Positions 32,663 to 42,116 of a stretch of 64,000 nt of DNA are shown here, piece by piece. Every line of letters starts with the position of its first letter. Position 1 is the first letter of the stretch. Location of the stretch: NCBI RefSeq assembly GCF_016924645.1, contig NZ_JAFFJV010000009.1, positions 124,001 through 188,000 on the forward strand. The letters run 5' to 3'. The DNA comes from Rufibacter psychrotolerans (lineage in GTDB: Bacteria; Bacteroidota; Bacteroidia; Cytophagales; Hymenobacteraceae). The position numbers and the translations under genes were made by a program. The notes beneath the pieces were generated by a model. That model did not search any database and was not told where the DNA came from. It was given only the letters and a program-made list of their open reading frames with translations.

Positions 32663-35641
32663 GTGGACATATATTCAGTAGAGGGAGAAGATACCCTGGT
32701 GGCAGGGGGAGTGCTTGGGGAAGAGTTAGCGCTTCTTCGCTCTATGATTGAGCACAGCATGGAGCCCATGCTCCTGACGTACGTGGAGGGCAAAGTAATC
32801 TTGGTGAACCAGGCCATGTGTGGGCTGGTGGGCAAAGACCGGGCAACCCTGCTCAGGGAAGGCCGGGCCGGCATCATGGACCTGTCTGATCCGCGGTTAC
32901 AGGTCTGCCTGGAAACCCGCAGGAAGACGGGCCATTTCAAGGGCGAACTGCTGTGCCGCCACGCCAATGGCAGCTCCTTCCCGGTCATGCTGAGTACCAG
33001 CGCCTTCCGGGCCCCCTCGGGTAAAATGGTGGCCAGCGTGCACATCCGCGACCTGCGGACCGAACAGGCGGCCAAACTGGAGCTTGGCCAGCAACGGGCA
33101 GCAATGGAAATGGCCCTGCGGGAATTGCAGATGGTCATGGACAACACCCTGGATGTGATCTGCCTCATCAGCTCAGAGGGAAAGATCACCCAGATCAACG
33201 CCGCCGGCGCCAAGATGTGGGGCTACCCCCAGGCAGAACTCATGGGCCGCTACATCCTGGAGTTGGTGCACCCCGAGGACCGGGAAAGAACCCGCCAGGC
33301 CGGCCGCCAGGTGCTTACGGGCGCCCACTACCATAACTACCGCAACCGGTACCTGCACCAGGACGGCTCCGTGGTGTACATGGACTGGTCTACCGTGTTC
33401 TCAGAAGAGAAGAAGGTCATGTACTGCATTGGCCGTAACATCTCAAACCTGGTGCAGGCCGAGCAGATCAAGGCCAGAGCAGAGGAGCAGCTGCAGGCGC
33501 TGCTGCGGGCCAGCTCAGATGCCATCATCATCCTGAAAGAAGACGGGTCTTACGCGTTCATCGGGCCGTCGGTGCAGTCGGTGATGGGCATGCCTTCCCA
33601 CCAGGTGCTGGAGCGGAATGCCTTTGACTTTGTTCATCCCGAAGACAAGGCGGCTCTGTGGGCCTCGTTCCAGCGGGCGCTGCAGGAAGACACGGTGGTC
33701 ACCCAACCATACCGGTTCCCCACGGCAGACTCCAGCGGCTGGAGGTGGTTTGAGGCCATATTCACCAACCGGCTGACCGATCCAGACATCCAGGGCATTG
33801 TGGTGGCAACCCGGGATGTCACCGAGCGGTACCTGGCGCAGGTAGAGCTACAGAAGAGCGAGCAGCGGTACCGGTCCCTGTTTGACTACAACCCCGGCAT
33901 CGCCTACTCCCTGGACACGCAGGGGCTTTTCACCTCGTTGAACAAAAACGCCATAGAAATGGTGGGCCTGCCCCAGGAGCAGATCTTGGGCCGGCATTTC
34001 AATGCGTTTGCCCACCCGGCCGCCAAGGAGCACAATGAGCTTTGCTTCCGGCGGGTGCTGGCCGGTGAGCCCGTGACCACCCAGACCACCCTGCTCAGCC
34101 CAGACCACCAGGAACGCCATTACACCTTCACGGAGATCCCCATCAAGGTCAACGGCGAAGTGGTGGGGGTGCACGGCCTAGCCCATGAAACCACCGAGAA
34201 CAAACGCCAGCAGAAACTGCTGGAGGCCACTGCCCAACGGCTAAACACCATCCTGGAGAGCATCCGGGACGCGTTCTTTGCCATTGACCACAGCGGGCGG
34301 TTCACCTTCGTCAATTCCAAGTACGAGGCCATTATGCAGGTGAGCCGGGAAGAGCTGATTGGCAGGAGCCTCCAAGATGTCTTTGTGGCGCAGGACGTGG
34401 CGGTGATTCAGGAGAAATGCCGCCAGGCGCTGGCCACCCAGGAACCGGTGCACTATGAGCAGTTCTCTGCGCAGGTGGGGGAGTGGCTGGACATGAGCGT
34501 GTACCCTTCAGACGAAGGGTTCTCAGTGTTCTTCAAGGAGATCACCACCCGCAAGCAGGCCGAGGAGGAGCTGGAAAAACTCTCCTGGGTAGCCAGCAAA
34601 ACGGTGAACTCAGTGTACATCACCGATGAGTTTGCCCGCATTGAGTGGGTGAACGATGGCTTTACCCGGCTCTCGGGCTACACCCTGGAGGAAATAAAAG
34701 GCCTGCGGCCGGGAGACCTGTTGGCCGGGCCCGAGACTGGCCCCGAGAAAGTTGCCGAGATCCGCCGCAAGCTGCAGCTGGACCTGCCGTTCACCCAGGA
34801 AGTGCAGAACCGCAACAAGAACGGGGACCTGTACTGGTCCAAGCTGGACGTGACGCCCATTTTGGAGGAAGGCAGCCGCCAGGGCAAGAAGTTCATTGTG
34901 ATTGAGACCGACATCACCGAGCAGAAGAAGGCCGAGCAGGAACGCCAGCAGCTCACCGAGGAACTGGTGCGCCGCAACCGCCACCTGGAGCAGTTCACCT
35001 ACATTGTCTCCCATAACCTGCGCTCACCGGTGGCCAACATCCTGGGCCTGACCGACCTGATGAGCGCCGGCAAGAACCCCGAGCTGTTGGCGAGCATTGC
35101 CCCCAAGCTGCGGCAAACGGCGCAGAACCTGGACCAGATCATCCGAGACCTGAACGAGATGCTGAGCCTGCAGACCGGAATTTTGCAGGAAACCGAGCGG
35201 GTCTTCTTGCCCGAGGTGGTGGAGCAGGCCTTACAAGTGCTGCCCGCCAACAGTTATGAGGTAGCCACCGTGGAGTTGAACGGGGTAGAGGAGATTGGCT
35301 CCATCAGAAGCTACGTGAGCAGCATCCTCAACAACCTGCTCACCAACGCCGTGAAGTACAAGTCGCCGCACCGGCCGCTGCACCTCTCCATCACGGTCCA
35401 GCTTCACCCCGAGGCCAACCTGGTCTGCCTGTCAGTCACCGACAACGGTTTGGGCATTAATCTGGAAAAAGAGCGCAAAAACCTGTTTGGGCTGTACAAG
35501 CGGTTCCACTTCCATGTCTCGGGCCGGGGCCTGGGCCTGTACCTGGTCAAAACCCAGGCCGAGGCACTGGGCGGCTACGTGGAAGTAACAAGCACCCTCA
35601 ACGAAGGCTCCACCTTCCGCGTCTGGATCAGGAATTCATAA
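32663..35641 (+). CDS. Six-PAS sensor histidine kinase
   Basis: 992 residues, apparently starting at GTG 32663 (an in-frame TAG lies three codons upstream; M28 is an alternative start). No membrane segments are present, so it is a cytoplasmic sensor. Six PAS-like units can be followed at roughly 28-140, 150-270, 275-400, 400-520, 525-640 and 645-770. The kinase core has the H box Y-I-V-S-H784-N-L-R-S-P, an N box N-N-L-L-T-N-A-V-K-Y and the G box G-R-G-L-G-L-Y-L-V. No response regulator is adjacent, so it is an orphan kinase. Multiple PAS domains suggest integration of redox, ligand or energy signals. Confidence 0.9.
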   Translation: MDIYSVEGEDTLVAGGVLGEELALLRSMIEHSMEPMLLTYVEGKVILVNQAMCGLVGKDRATLLREGRAGIMDLSDPRLQVCLETRRKTGHFKGELLCRHANGSSFPVMLSTSAFRAPSGKMVASVHIRDLRTEQAAKLELGQQRAAMEMALRELQMVMDNTLDVICLISSEGKITQINAAGAKMWGYPQAELMGRYILELVHPEDRERTRQAGRQVLTGAHYHNYRNRYLHQDGSVVYMDWSTVFSEEKKVMYCIGRNISNLVQAEQIKARAEEQLQALLRASSDAIIILKEDGSYAFIGPSVQSVMGMPSHQVLERNAFDFVHPEDKAALWASFQRALQEDTVVTQPYRFPTADSSGWRWFEAIFTNRLTDPDIQGIVVATRDVTERYLAQVELQKSEQRYRSLFDYNPGIAYSLDTQGLFTSLNKNAIEMVGLPQEQILGRHFNAFAHPAAKEHNELCFRRVLAGEPVTTQTTLLSPDHQERHYTFTEIPIKVNGEVVGVHGLAHETTENKRQQKLLEATAQRLNTILESIRDAFFAIDHSGRFTFVNSKYEAIMQVSREELIGRSLQDVFVAQDVAVIQEKCRQALATQEPVHYEQFSAQVGEWLDMSVYPSDEGFSVFFKEITTRKQAEEELEKLSWVASKTVNSVYITDEFARIEWVNDGFTRLSGYTLEEIKGLRPGDLLAGPETGPEKVAEIRRKLQLDLPFTQEVQNRNKNGDLYWSKLDVTPILEEGSRQGKKFIVIETDITEQKKAEQERQQLTEELVRRNRHLEQFTYIVSHNLRSPVANILGLTDLMSAGKNPELLASIAPKLRQTAQNLDQIIRDLNEMLSLQTGILQETERVFLPEVVEQALQVLPANSYEVATVELNGVEEIGSIRSYVSSILNNLLTNAVKYKSPHRPLHLSITVQLHPEANLVCLSVTDNGLGINLEKERKNLFGLYKRFHFHVSGRGLGLYLVKTQAEALGGYVEVTSTLNEGSTFRVWIRNS

Positions 35642-35705
35642 GAAACGGCAGGTCTGCCTGCCTTATCGAACAGCCTCAAAAGAGCACAGGGCGAGCCCGC
35701 TGCTT

Positions 35706-36800
35706 TTATGCCGTTTTATAAGCTGCGGCAGGCGCTTTGCGGGTGGTACGCTTTGGGCGGAACCGCCAGAGAATGAACCCAGAGATGGAGAGTACCCCTG
35801 GCATAATACCTCCCACACAATACAGCAACTGAACAAAAAGCCCTGCATAATCGCCGAAGTGAAGGGGATGCAGCACGGTGAGGAAGCGCTTGGACCACGG
35901 CTGGTCTTTCAGGAAGTCAGCCTTTCCCATTTCTCCGGTCTTGTAGTTGAACTGCAGAGAGCTGTAATACTTTCCGTAATAGGCAGGGTCTGACGCCTGC
36001 CTGCCCAACAGTTGCAGCTTGCCCTCTGCATTCTTAGGAAACCTGATGGTAGTCACCTGAAAGGCTGGGTACGTTTGCCCGGCGTGTAGGAGCATTGCAT
36101 CAATGGAGACCGGAATTGCCGGGGAGACAATCTCTTTTTTGCCGCCCTTGAAGGCATTTCCTACCACGGTAATGGCCAGTGACAGCCCCGTGACGCACAT
36201 AAAGAGATTGAAGACCAAAGACCAAACCCCCACTATGTTGTGCAGGCTGGAAAAGAAAGCCCGGCGGTTCTTGCCGGAAACGCGCTTCTTAAAAGTAAGT
36301 ACCTTGAGAATAGACTTCCTATACAGCAGAAAGCCGGTAATGGTGAGCAGCAGAAGGGCCAGACCGGCCAGCAACACCACTATTTTACCGGCAGTACCCG
36401 CCAGCAGGTTGTAGTGCAGGTTCAGGAGAAGGTAAGAGAACCGGTTGTGGGCTTGCGCTACCGTGGCTTGCTCAGAGCCGGTTACCGGGTGCACAAAAAT
36501 CCATTTTCTGAGTTGGCCCTGCCGAAGCTCATAGTGCAACGCCTGGGTAGGGGCAGCAGGCAATGACGGGATTCTCACTTCCCAGCCAGGGTTCTGCTGC
36601 CTTACCCGCTCAAAGGAAGCATCTATCCGCAAGGAATTGGCCGGAGCCGTTAACGTGGACTCCTGCCTAAAGCTGGCCTCGTCAATATTGTCATCAAACA
36701 CCAGCACCGCGCCGGAAAGGCTGATCACCAGAATAAAGATTCCGGCAATCAGCCCGCACCAATGGTGAATGGCAAAGGTCTGTTTTAACTTTTTAGCCAA
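35706..36800 (-). CDS. PepSY-associated TM protein, iron-uptake type
   Basis: 364 residues with four main membrane helices: 12-34 (beginning F-A-I-H-H-W-C-G-L), about 137-160, about 190-215 and about 325-345. The N-terminal K-x-x-F-x-I-H-x-W-x-G-L pattern and the later S-L-H-N-I-V-G-V-W are diagnostic of PepSY_TM (PiuB-like) proteins. These are found beside siderophore receptors and thought to act as inner-membrane reductases or ferrisiderophore processing factors. Its start lies 3 bp after the stop codon of the TonB receptor, so the two are one operon. Confidence 0.88.
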   Translation of the reverse strand: MAKKLKQTFAIHHWCGLIAGIFILVISLSGAVLVFDDNIDEASFRQESTLTAPANSLRIDASFERVRQQNPGWEVRIPSLPAAPTQALHYELRQGQLRKWIFVHPVTGSEQATVAQAHNRFSYLLLNLHYNLLAGTAGKIVVLLAGLALLLLTITGFLLYRKSILKVLTFKKRVSGKNRRAFFSSLHNIVGVWSLVFNLFMCVTGLSLAITVVGNAFKGGKKEIVSPAIPVSIDAMLLHAGQTYPAFQVTTIRFPKNAEGKLQLLGRQASDPAYYGKYYSSLQFNYKTGEMGKADFLKDQPWSKRFLTVLHPLHFGDYAGLFVQLLYCVGGIMPGVLSISGFILWRFRPKRTTRKAPAAAYKTA

Positions 36801-36803
36801 GGT

Positions 36804-39146
36804 TTACCATTTATAAGTTGCCCCTATTTGAAATCTTGCGCCACTGGCCCGGGTAAAGTTATCGTCTCGGCCGTACCAGTAGGCTTGCGGCAGGTAATAC
36901 GCTTCGTCCAGCAGGTTCTCAATGCCCAGGTTAAAACCAAGTTTGTGGGTAAGTTGGTAGTTGCCGGAAAGGTTCACCACATGGAAATCCTGTACGGGCC
37001 CCTCGCCGGAGTTATACCCGCCCTTGGAATTAGGGGCAAAACGGTCTCTCTCGCCGGAGTAGATCCATTGCAGGTTCAGGTTCAGTTTGGCCAGCGGCTC
37101 CACTCTGAGGTAAGAGGCGATCTTCAGGGGCGCTATCCTGGTGCCGTTCAGGTAGTTGTTCTCCTCATCATGGAAGGCTCCGTTGTTGTTGAGGTCTACC
37201 CGTCCTTCGCTGAAAGCGGCATTGGCCCCTATGGTGATCTTGTCAGTCACAAAATAATCGGCCACTACCTCAAAGCCCTCAATACGCTCAGGGGCGCGTT
37301 CAATGGTGTAAGTGCCTTGCTCATTGGCCTTGAGGTTGGCGCCCAGCTCAGAGGTGCTGATGAAGTAAGCGCCGCTGAAGGCCACTTTGCCGATTCTGCT
37401 GTGGAAACCCGCCTCATAGTTGTTCACGATGACTGGCTCAATGTCCATTTGGGAGATGTAGTTTTCCCTGGCCCCGCGCACGTAGCGGCCCACATCAATG
37501 ATGGAAAAGCCCTGGGAGTAGCTGATGAAGGGTTTAAAGGCCGCTATGGCGGTGTAGCGCAAGCCCAGGTTGAAGGTATGGGCATCAAAGTCAAGCGTGC
37601 CCCCCTGCACGGCGTTGCCACCGCCCCCGGCGCTTAAGCGCAGTTGCTGGAAGTCAGGCACGTCAATGGAAACATTGTCGTACCGGTAGCCGGCTTTGAA
37701 GATAAAGTGCTCAAATGCGTTCACCTGCAATTGGGCGTAAGGAGCCAGGTTCACCATGTCCATCTCCGGTACCCAGATACGGCCGTCTACCAAGGGTTGG
37801 GAAGTAACATCCTGCAGGTAGTCTACGCCGTAGGTGATGCTGGTTTTCAGCGGGCCCAAGTTGAGCGGCGTATTCAGGTTTAGGCGCAGGCCTTTCTTGT
37901 TGGAGAGGATGGTAGACTGCCCCCCGTTCTCAAAGTAAGGCGTATAGCCGTAAATAGTGTAGAAGCTCTGCACGTAAGCGCTCAGGTCTAGGTCTGTGTT
38001 GAGAAACAGGCTTTTGCCGGTGTACCTTAGCTGGGCGTTGTGGTTGTAGCGGGTTCCTTCATCTTCGCCCTGCTGCTCCCCTTTTACCCCAATGGAGGGG
38101 GCCTGGGCATATTTGCCCTCCTGCAGCACATATTCGGTCTGCTGCCGGCTGCCAAAGTAGTTGTACATGCCCTCCACGCGGTGTTTGGTGCCTAGGTTGT
38201 ACCCCAGTTTGGCAAAGGCATTGTAGGTGTTGGTTTCACCCAGGCCATATAGGGGAGAGATTACCTGTCCTTCGCCGTCTTTGTACACTCCGGTTCTTTC
38301 AAAAGCCCCGGTGGCTACGTAGTCAAAGGCTTTCAGTTGACCCGACACCTGCTGGGAGATGCGGCCGCCAAAGGTATCGCCGCCATGGAACAGCATGCCC
38401 GTCCCAAGCACCGTGGTGGTGGCGCTAAAGGGCTGGGTTAAGGTGGGCTTCTTGGTGATATAGTTGATTAGACCGCCGTCTGCGCCGTTGCCATACACGG
38501 CTGTGGCCCCTTTCACTACTTCCACCCGCTCAATGGCAGAAGGGTCAATGGTTCTCACCTCCCGGCCCCCGGCCCTGAGGGGCGTGGACTGCGGGATGCC
38601 GTCTACCAGAATCAGCACGTTGCGGCCCCGTAAGGTCTGCCCAACGTTACTGGTGGTGTTGCTGTTTAACGCTAAGCCCGGTACGGTAGCTGCCAGAATG
38701 TTAGAAATGTTGGAGGAAACCAAAGACTGGGTTTGCAGGGTGCGGTGGTCCAGGACGTGCACCGAGGCAGGAGTCTCATCAAGCGCCTCCACCGAGCGGT
38801 TTGCCGAGATGATCACCTCCTGCAGGGCATTTCTGTTTTCCTTGATAGTAATGGAAACAACTGCGTTCTGGCCGGTAAGATCCACGGTTTGGGTGACAGC
38901 GCTGAAGCCTACGCCGCCCACCCGTAAGGTGTACGTGCCGGGTTTTACCCCTGAGATAAGGAAAGAGCCATCTGCGTTAGTGTTGGTACCCAGAACAGTC
39001 CCTTCCAGGGCTACCGTTACAAACTCCACCGGCTGACCGGCCTGGTTGGTCACCAACCCAGATACAGACCGGCCTCCTTGTTGCGCTAACAGGGCAAAGG
39101 GAACCAAGAAGGCTAGTAAAGTGGCGTAGAGTATTTTTACATTCAT
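36804..39146 (-). CDS. TonB-dependent siderophore-type receptor
   Basis: 780 residues: signal peptide 1-21 (ending LLAQQ), a carboxypeptidase-regulatory-like domain at about 27-105 (S-G-L-V-T-N-Q-A-G-Q-P-V-E-F-V-T-V), a plug domain at about 115-230 (L-I-L-V-D-G-I-P-Q-S, then I-E-R-V-E-V-V-K-G-A-T-A-V-Y-G) and a 22-strand barrel ending I-G-A-T-Y-K-W. It imports a metal chelate through the outer membrane using TonB energy. Pairing with a PepSY_TM gene points to ferric siderophores. A good Bacteroidota promoter lies just upstream, among repeated ATTCTA motifs that might be Fur-type sites. Confidence 0.93.
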   Translation of the reverse strand: MNVKILYATLLAFLVPFALLAQQGGRSVSGLVTNQAGQPVEFVTVALEGTVLGTNTNADGSFLISGVKPGTYTLRVGGVGFSAVTQTVDLTGQNAVVSITIKENRNALQEVIISANRSVEALDETPASVHVLDHRTLQTQSLVSSNISNILAATVPGLALNSNTTSNVGQTLRGRNVLILVDGIPQSTPLRAGGREVRTIDPSAIERVEVVKGATAVYGNGADGGLINYITKKPTLTQPFSATTTVLGTGMLFHGGDTFGGRISQQVSGQLKAFDYVATGAFERTGVYKDGEGQVISPLYGLGETNTYNAFAKLGYNLGTKHRVEGMYNYFGSRQQTEYVLQEGKYAQAPSIGVKGEQQGEDEGTRYNHNAQLRYTGKSLFLNTDLDLSAYVQSFYTIYGYTPYFENGGQSTILSNKKGLRLNLNTPLNLGPLKTSITYGVDYLQDVTSQPLVDGRIWVPEMDMVNLAPYAQLQVNAFEHFIFKAGYRYDNVSIDVPDFQQLRLSAGGGGNAVQGGTLDFDAHTFNLGLRYTAIAAFKPFISYSQGFSIIDVGRYVRGARENYISQMDIEPVIVNNYEAGFHSRIGKVAFSGAYFISTSELGANLKANEQGTYTIERAPERIEGFEVVADYFVTDKITIGANAAFSEGRVDLNNNGAFHDEENNYLNGTRIAPLKIASYLRVEPLAKLNLNLQWIYSGERDRFAPNSKGGYNSGEGPVQDFHVVNLSGNYQLTHKLGFNLGIENLLDEAYYLPQAYWYGRDDNFTRASGARFQIGATYKW

Positions 39147-39182
39147 TACTATTTTTATTTAGACAAATTCTAACCAAGGGCA

Positions 39183-39215
39183 CAAACCTAGTGTAGGAAT
39201 CTAGAATTACCAAGG
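39183..39215 (-). promoter_or_regulatory. Promoter of the TonB receptor/PepSY operon
   Basis: On the minus strand, TAGGTTTG (39183-39190) is an exact TAnnTTTG match, with CCTTGG (39210-39215) about 20 bp upstream as the -33 element. The ATTCTA motif occurs around it three times (39167, 39202 reversed, 39229), and AGAAT-A-ATTCT near 39223 is palindromic, a candidate iron-regulator site. Confidence 0.6.
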
Positions 39216-39334
39216 CTTATTAAGAATAATTCTAAACAGATGTTATGCGAATACTTCCTGGGGTAAGTGGTTAAATCCTAGGGTAATAAGCTATCATTCG
39301 GGTGCTTAACAAGTTATGGAGAAGAAGCCGTACC

Positions 39335-39370
39335 GTTTTTGGCTTGTTTTGGTGGAAAGGGCGCAAAATC
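39335..39370. repeat. 36-bp interspersed palindrome, copy 19
   Basis: GTTTTTGGCTTG...GGGCGCAAAATC, in the divergent region between the TonB receptor and the sigma factor. Confidence 0.65.
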
Positions 39371-39562
39371 ACAGTCCGTATCAGCCGGGCAGAAGCAGGG
39401 CGGGCCGGTCACAATCCTCCCTGTTCCTCCTTATTAAATAGAGTATCATTTCAACAGTTCTGCCTTCTCCCTGAGCATACCTTGGTCTCTCGCTGGCTTT
39501 AGCAAAGGGTGTTAAAAATTTTCATTAAATTTTACAAAGCAAGGCAACCCTTTTTCTAAACG

Positions 39563-40159
39563 GTGCGTGATGGGGACGCAAAATCGGAACACGTGATAGG
39601 GACGGAAAGCATAGAAGTGGTAGAGCTGCTCCGCGGTTGTCTGAGGAACGACCGGGAAGCCCAAAGAAAGCTGTATCAGCGTTTCTACGGGTATGCTATG
39701 AGTGTCTGTGTGCGCTACTCGGCAGACGTGGAAGAAGCCCGCGAAGTGCTGAACGACGGGTTCATGAAGGTCTTCACCCGGCTGGCCCAGTATGACCCCA
39801 ACAAACCCTTCAAGGGCTGGATCAGGCGCATCATGATCAACACTGCGCTGGATAATTACCGGCACAACCTCAAGCACTACCACGCGGCCGACCTGGACAC
39901 CTCACCGCCGGTGGCAGCCACCGCCGACGTGGTCAGCGACCTGAACTACGAGTACCTGATGGGCCTGATCCAGCAGTTGTCGCCGGCCTACCGCACCGTG
40001 TTCAACTTGTACGTCATTGACGGCTACACCCATGAGGAAATAGCCGGAATGCTGGGCATCTCGCCCGGCACCTCCAAGTCTAATCTGTCAAAAGCCAGGG
40101 CCAACCTGCGGGAAGTATTAAAAAAAAATAGAGTAGATGAAGTTGAACAATATATCTGA
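39563..40159 (+). CDS. ECF-type RNA polymerase sigma factor
   Basis: 198 residues read from GTG 39563; GTG 39593 is an alternative that removes ten polar residues. Region 2 shows L-Y-Q-R-F-Y-G-Y-A-M-S-V-C, then A-R-E-V-L-N-D-G-F-M-K-V-F and F-K-G-W-I-R-R-I-M-I-N-T-A-L-D. Region 4 shows L-S-P-A-Y-R-T-V-F-N-L-Y, then G-Y-T-H-E-E-I-A-G-M-L-G-I-S-P-G-T-S-K-S. It is normal in length and organisation for Bacteroidota ECF factors. It overlaps the next gene by 23 bp, so the two should be translationally coupled. It probably drives envelope genes including the cluster that follows (inference). Confidence 0.93.
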   Translation: MRDGDAKSEHVIGTESIEVVELLRGCLRNDREAQRKLYQRFYGYAMSVCVRYSADVEEAREVLNDGFMKVFTRLAQYDPNKPFKGWIRRIMINTALDNYRHNLKHYHAADLDTSPPVAATADVVSDLNYEYLMGLIQQLSPAYRTVFNLYVIDGYTHEEIAGMLGISPGTSKSNLSKARANLREVLKKNRVDEVEQYI

Positions 40160-41492
40160 CGAAGAGCTGGACCGCCTTTTCAAGGACTCGGCAGAGAGCT
40201 TCGACCCTCCCTTTGACCCCGAGGCCTGGGAGGCGATGGAGCAGCGGCTGCAGCAGGCGGAACCGCGCCCCAGCTGGTTCACCAGATTCTATCCGGCGGT
40301 GGTATTGCTCACCTTCCTTAGCCTGATTGTTGTTCACCGGTTTGCCCCTGAATCTGTAAAAACACCCCAAAAACAGCCTACAGCAACCAGTTCCGCCCAG
40401 TCCGCCGCCGTTCCCCAGGCGCAGCCTGAAAAAAGCGTTGCAAGGAAAATTTCCACTGCCCCTCACAGAAGCGGAGAGGAAAGTATCGAGAGAAACTCAC
40501 CGGAACTCGGCCAGACGAAAGCAGCGGAGCGGCCAATTAGGGTGGAGGCGGTAGTCGCTAGTCCCCGAGCGAACAGCTTCAGGAAACCAGCTGCCTCTAC
40601 ATCTGGTACAGTGGCTGCAGGAACCCGGCCGGGGCTACGCGGAGGTACCCAGACGAAGAAATACCTGGCCGTAAGCGCCAGAGGGCAGGCTGATGGAACC
40701 AGCACCCAAAGAGACCCTGTGCCCGCCGCTCTTCTGGTACATGAAGAGCCCTTGATGCAAACCAGAGGCCACCTGTTCCTGGATGAGCTGCAGGCAAGAA
40801 GACCTGAGCAGCTTACCCTGGCACCTCTTGCGGAAAGTGTGCTACTGGCGCCCCAGGACACTACCGCCAAAGAGTCCAGCCAGGACAAGGCCGAAGAAGG
40901 GCCGGGGTTCCTGCGGTCTGTTCAGATCGCGGTAGCCGTGGCCCCTGACCTGACTACGGTTAAGTTCAGGCAGCCGGAGGGCCTGAGTGCCAATGCCGGC
41001 GTGTTGGTGGGGCTTCCGCTGACCAGGCGGCTGAGCCTGGTGACCGGGGCAGTGTGGGCCAATAAGAAGTACTCGGCCAGTCCGCAGGAGTATAGTTTCG
41101 CGGGCGGGTACACGTCATATTCCCCTATTGACGCCACCTGTGCCGTGTTGGACCTGCCGCTCAACCTGCGGTACACGGTGCTGGAATCTGGGAAAAATGC
41201 CGTGGCGGTACAGGCCGGGCTTTCCTCTTACCTCATGCTGCGGGAAGAGTACACCTCGGGCGGCGGTTACGGCGCCTACGGCTACCGCTACCAGGTGAAG
41301 AACCAGAACCAGCATTGGTTTAAAGTGCAGAATGTCTCTTTGGTGTACACCCGGGCCCTTTCGCCGCTGTTCTCAGTGGGAGTGGAGCCGTTTGTGAAAG
41401 TTCCCCTGTCGGGGATTGGGGCAGGAAAAGTTAGGCTTACCAGTGCCGGCGTGTTCTTTTCGGCAGGTTATACCCTTAGGCTAAAACCTTAG
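40137..41492 (+). CDS. Anti-sigma-like protein fused to an outer-membrane-type beta-barrel
   Basis: 451 residues starting inside the sigma gene. Residues 1-45 form a helical cytoplasmic segment (I-S-D-E-E-L-D-R-L-F, F-D-P-E-A-W-E-A-M-E-Q-R-L), as in Bacteroidota anti-sigma factors. One TM helix lies at about 47-66. Residues about 70-255 are a Pro/Ser/Thr/Gln-rich linker. From about 258 (V-Q-I-A-V-A-V-A-P-D) to the end (S-A-G-Y-T-L-R-L-K-P) the chain is a beta-barrel-like outer-membrane domain of about 190 residues. One chain could thus hold the sigma factor at the inner membrane and sample the outer membrane. The functional reading is inference. Confidence 0.78.
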   Translation: MKLNNISDEELDRLFKDSAESFDPPFDPEAWEAMEQRLQQAEPRPSWFTRFYPAVVLLTFLSLIVVHRFAPESVKTPQKQPTATSSAQSAAVPQAQPEKSVARKISTAPHRSGEESIERNSPELGQTKAAERPIRVEAVVASPRANSFRKPAASTSGTVAAGTRPGLRGGTQTKKYLAVSARGQADGTSTQRDPVPAALLVHEEPLMQTRGHLFLDELQARRPEQLTLAPLAESVLLAPQDTTAKESSQDKAEEGPGFLRSVQIAVAVAPDLTTVKFRQPEGLSANAGVLVGLPLTRRLSLVTGAVWANKKYSASPQEYSFAGGYTSYSPIDATCAVLDLPLNLRYTVLESGKNAVAVQAGLSSYLMLREEYTSGGGYGAYGYRYQVKNQNQHWFKVQNVSLVYTRALSPLFSVGVEPFVKVPLSGIGAGKVRLTSAGVFFSAGYTLRLKP

Positions 41493-41599
41493 ATTGTTCC
41501 CATTTCTTCTCTCCGTGGCAGCACCCGCTCAAGGTGCTGGGTTGTACGGCATTGCCTCTGCTTTTTTGCGCACTTTCCATTCACCAAACCAAAACAACC

Positions 41600-42064
41600 A
41601 TGAAAACCAAAACTGTATTTTTCCGCCTGGCCCTTGGGCTATTGTTCGTGCTGCCCTTTGCCCTGGTAAGCTGCGGCGATGATGACGAGGACACCCAACC
41701 AACCAACCTGGTCCAGTTCCAGAACACCACCCTTACCGGGGCCAAGGAAGTGCCGGCCAACAATTCCACCGCCACCGGCACCTTCTCGGGCACTTACAAC
41801 CAGGACACCAAGATTCTTACCTACACCATCACCTGGACGGGGCTCACCGCCACCAACATGCACTTCCATAAAGGGGAGGTGGGGTCTCCCGGGCCCGTGG
41901 TCATTCCCATTGGCTCAGCGCCTTACACCAGCCCCATCAATGCCCAGACGCCGCCCCTTACCCAAGACCAGGAAGCCGATCTGTTGGCCGGCCGGTGGTT
42001 CGTGAACATCCACAGTGCCGCATTCCAAGGGGGTGAGATCAGGGGGCAGGTGGTGCGCCAGTAA
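41600..42064 (+). CDS. CHRD-domain lipoprotein
   Basis: 154 residues from the ATG at 41600, where a lipoprotein signal begins (F-A-L-V-S-C25, then G-D-D-D-E-D). The mature domain has the CHRD pattern L-T-G-A-K-E-V-P, then T-G-T-F-S-G-T-Y, N-M-H-F-H-K-G and a final F-V-N-I-H-S-A-A-F-Q-G-G-E-I-R-G-Q. CHRD domains, named from chordin, are of unknown biochemical role in bacteria. It is the first gene of a four-gene envelope cluster downstream of the sigma/anti-sigma pair. Confidence 0.88.
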   Translation: MKTKTVFFRLALGLLFVLPFALVSCGDDDEDTQPTNLVQFQNTTLTGAKEVPANNSTATGTFSGTYNQDTKILTYTITWTGLTATNMHFHKGEVGSPGPVVIPIGSAPYTSPINAQTPPLTQDQEADLLAGRWFVNIHSAAFQGGEIRGQVVRQ

Positions 42065-42116
42065 CAACCCGTCTGGGCCCTGTCATCAGTTCCTGAACTT
42101 CTAACCACTTGTTCCT

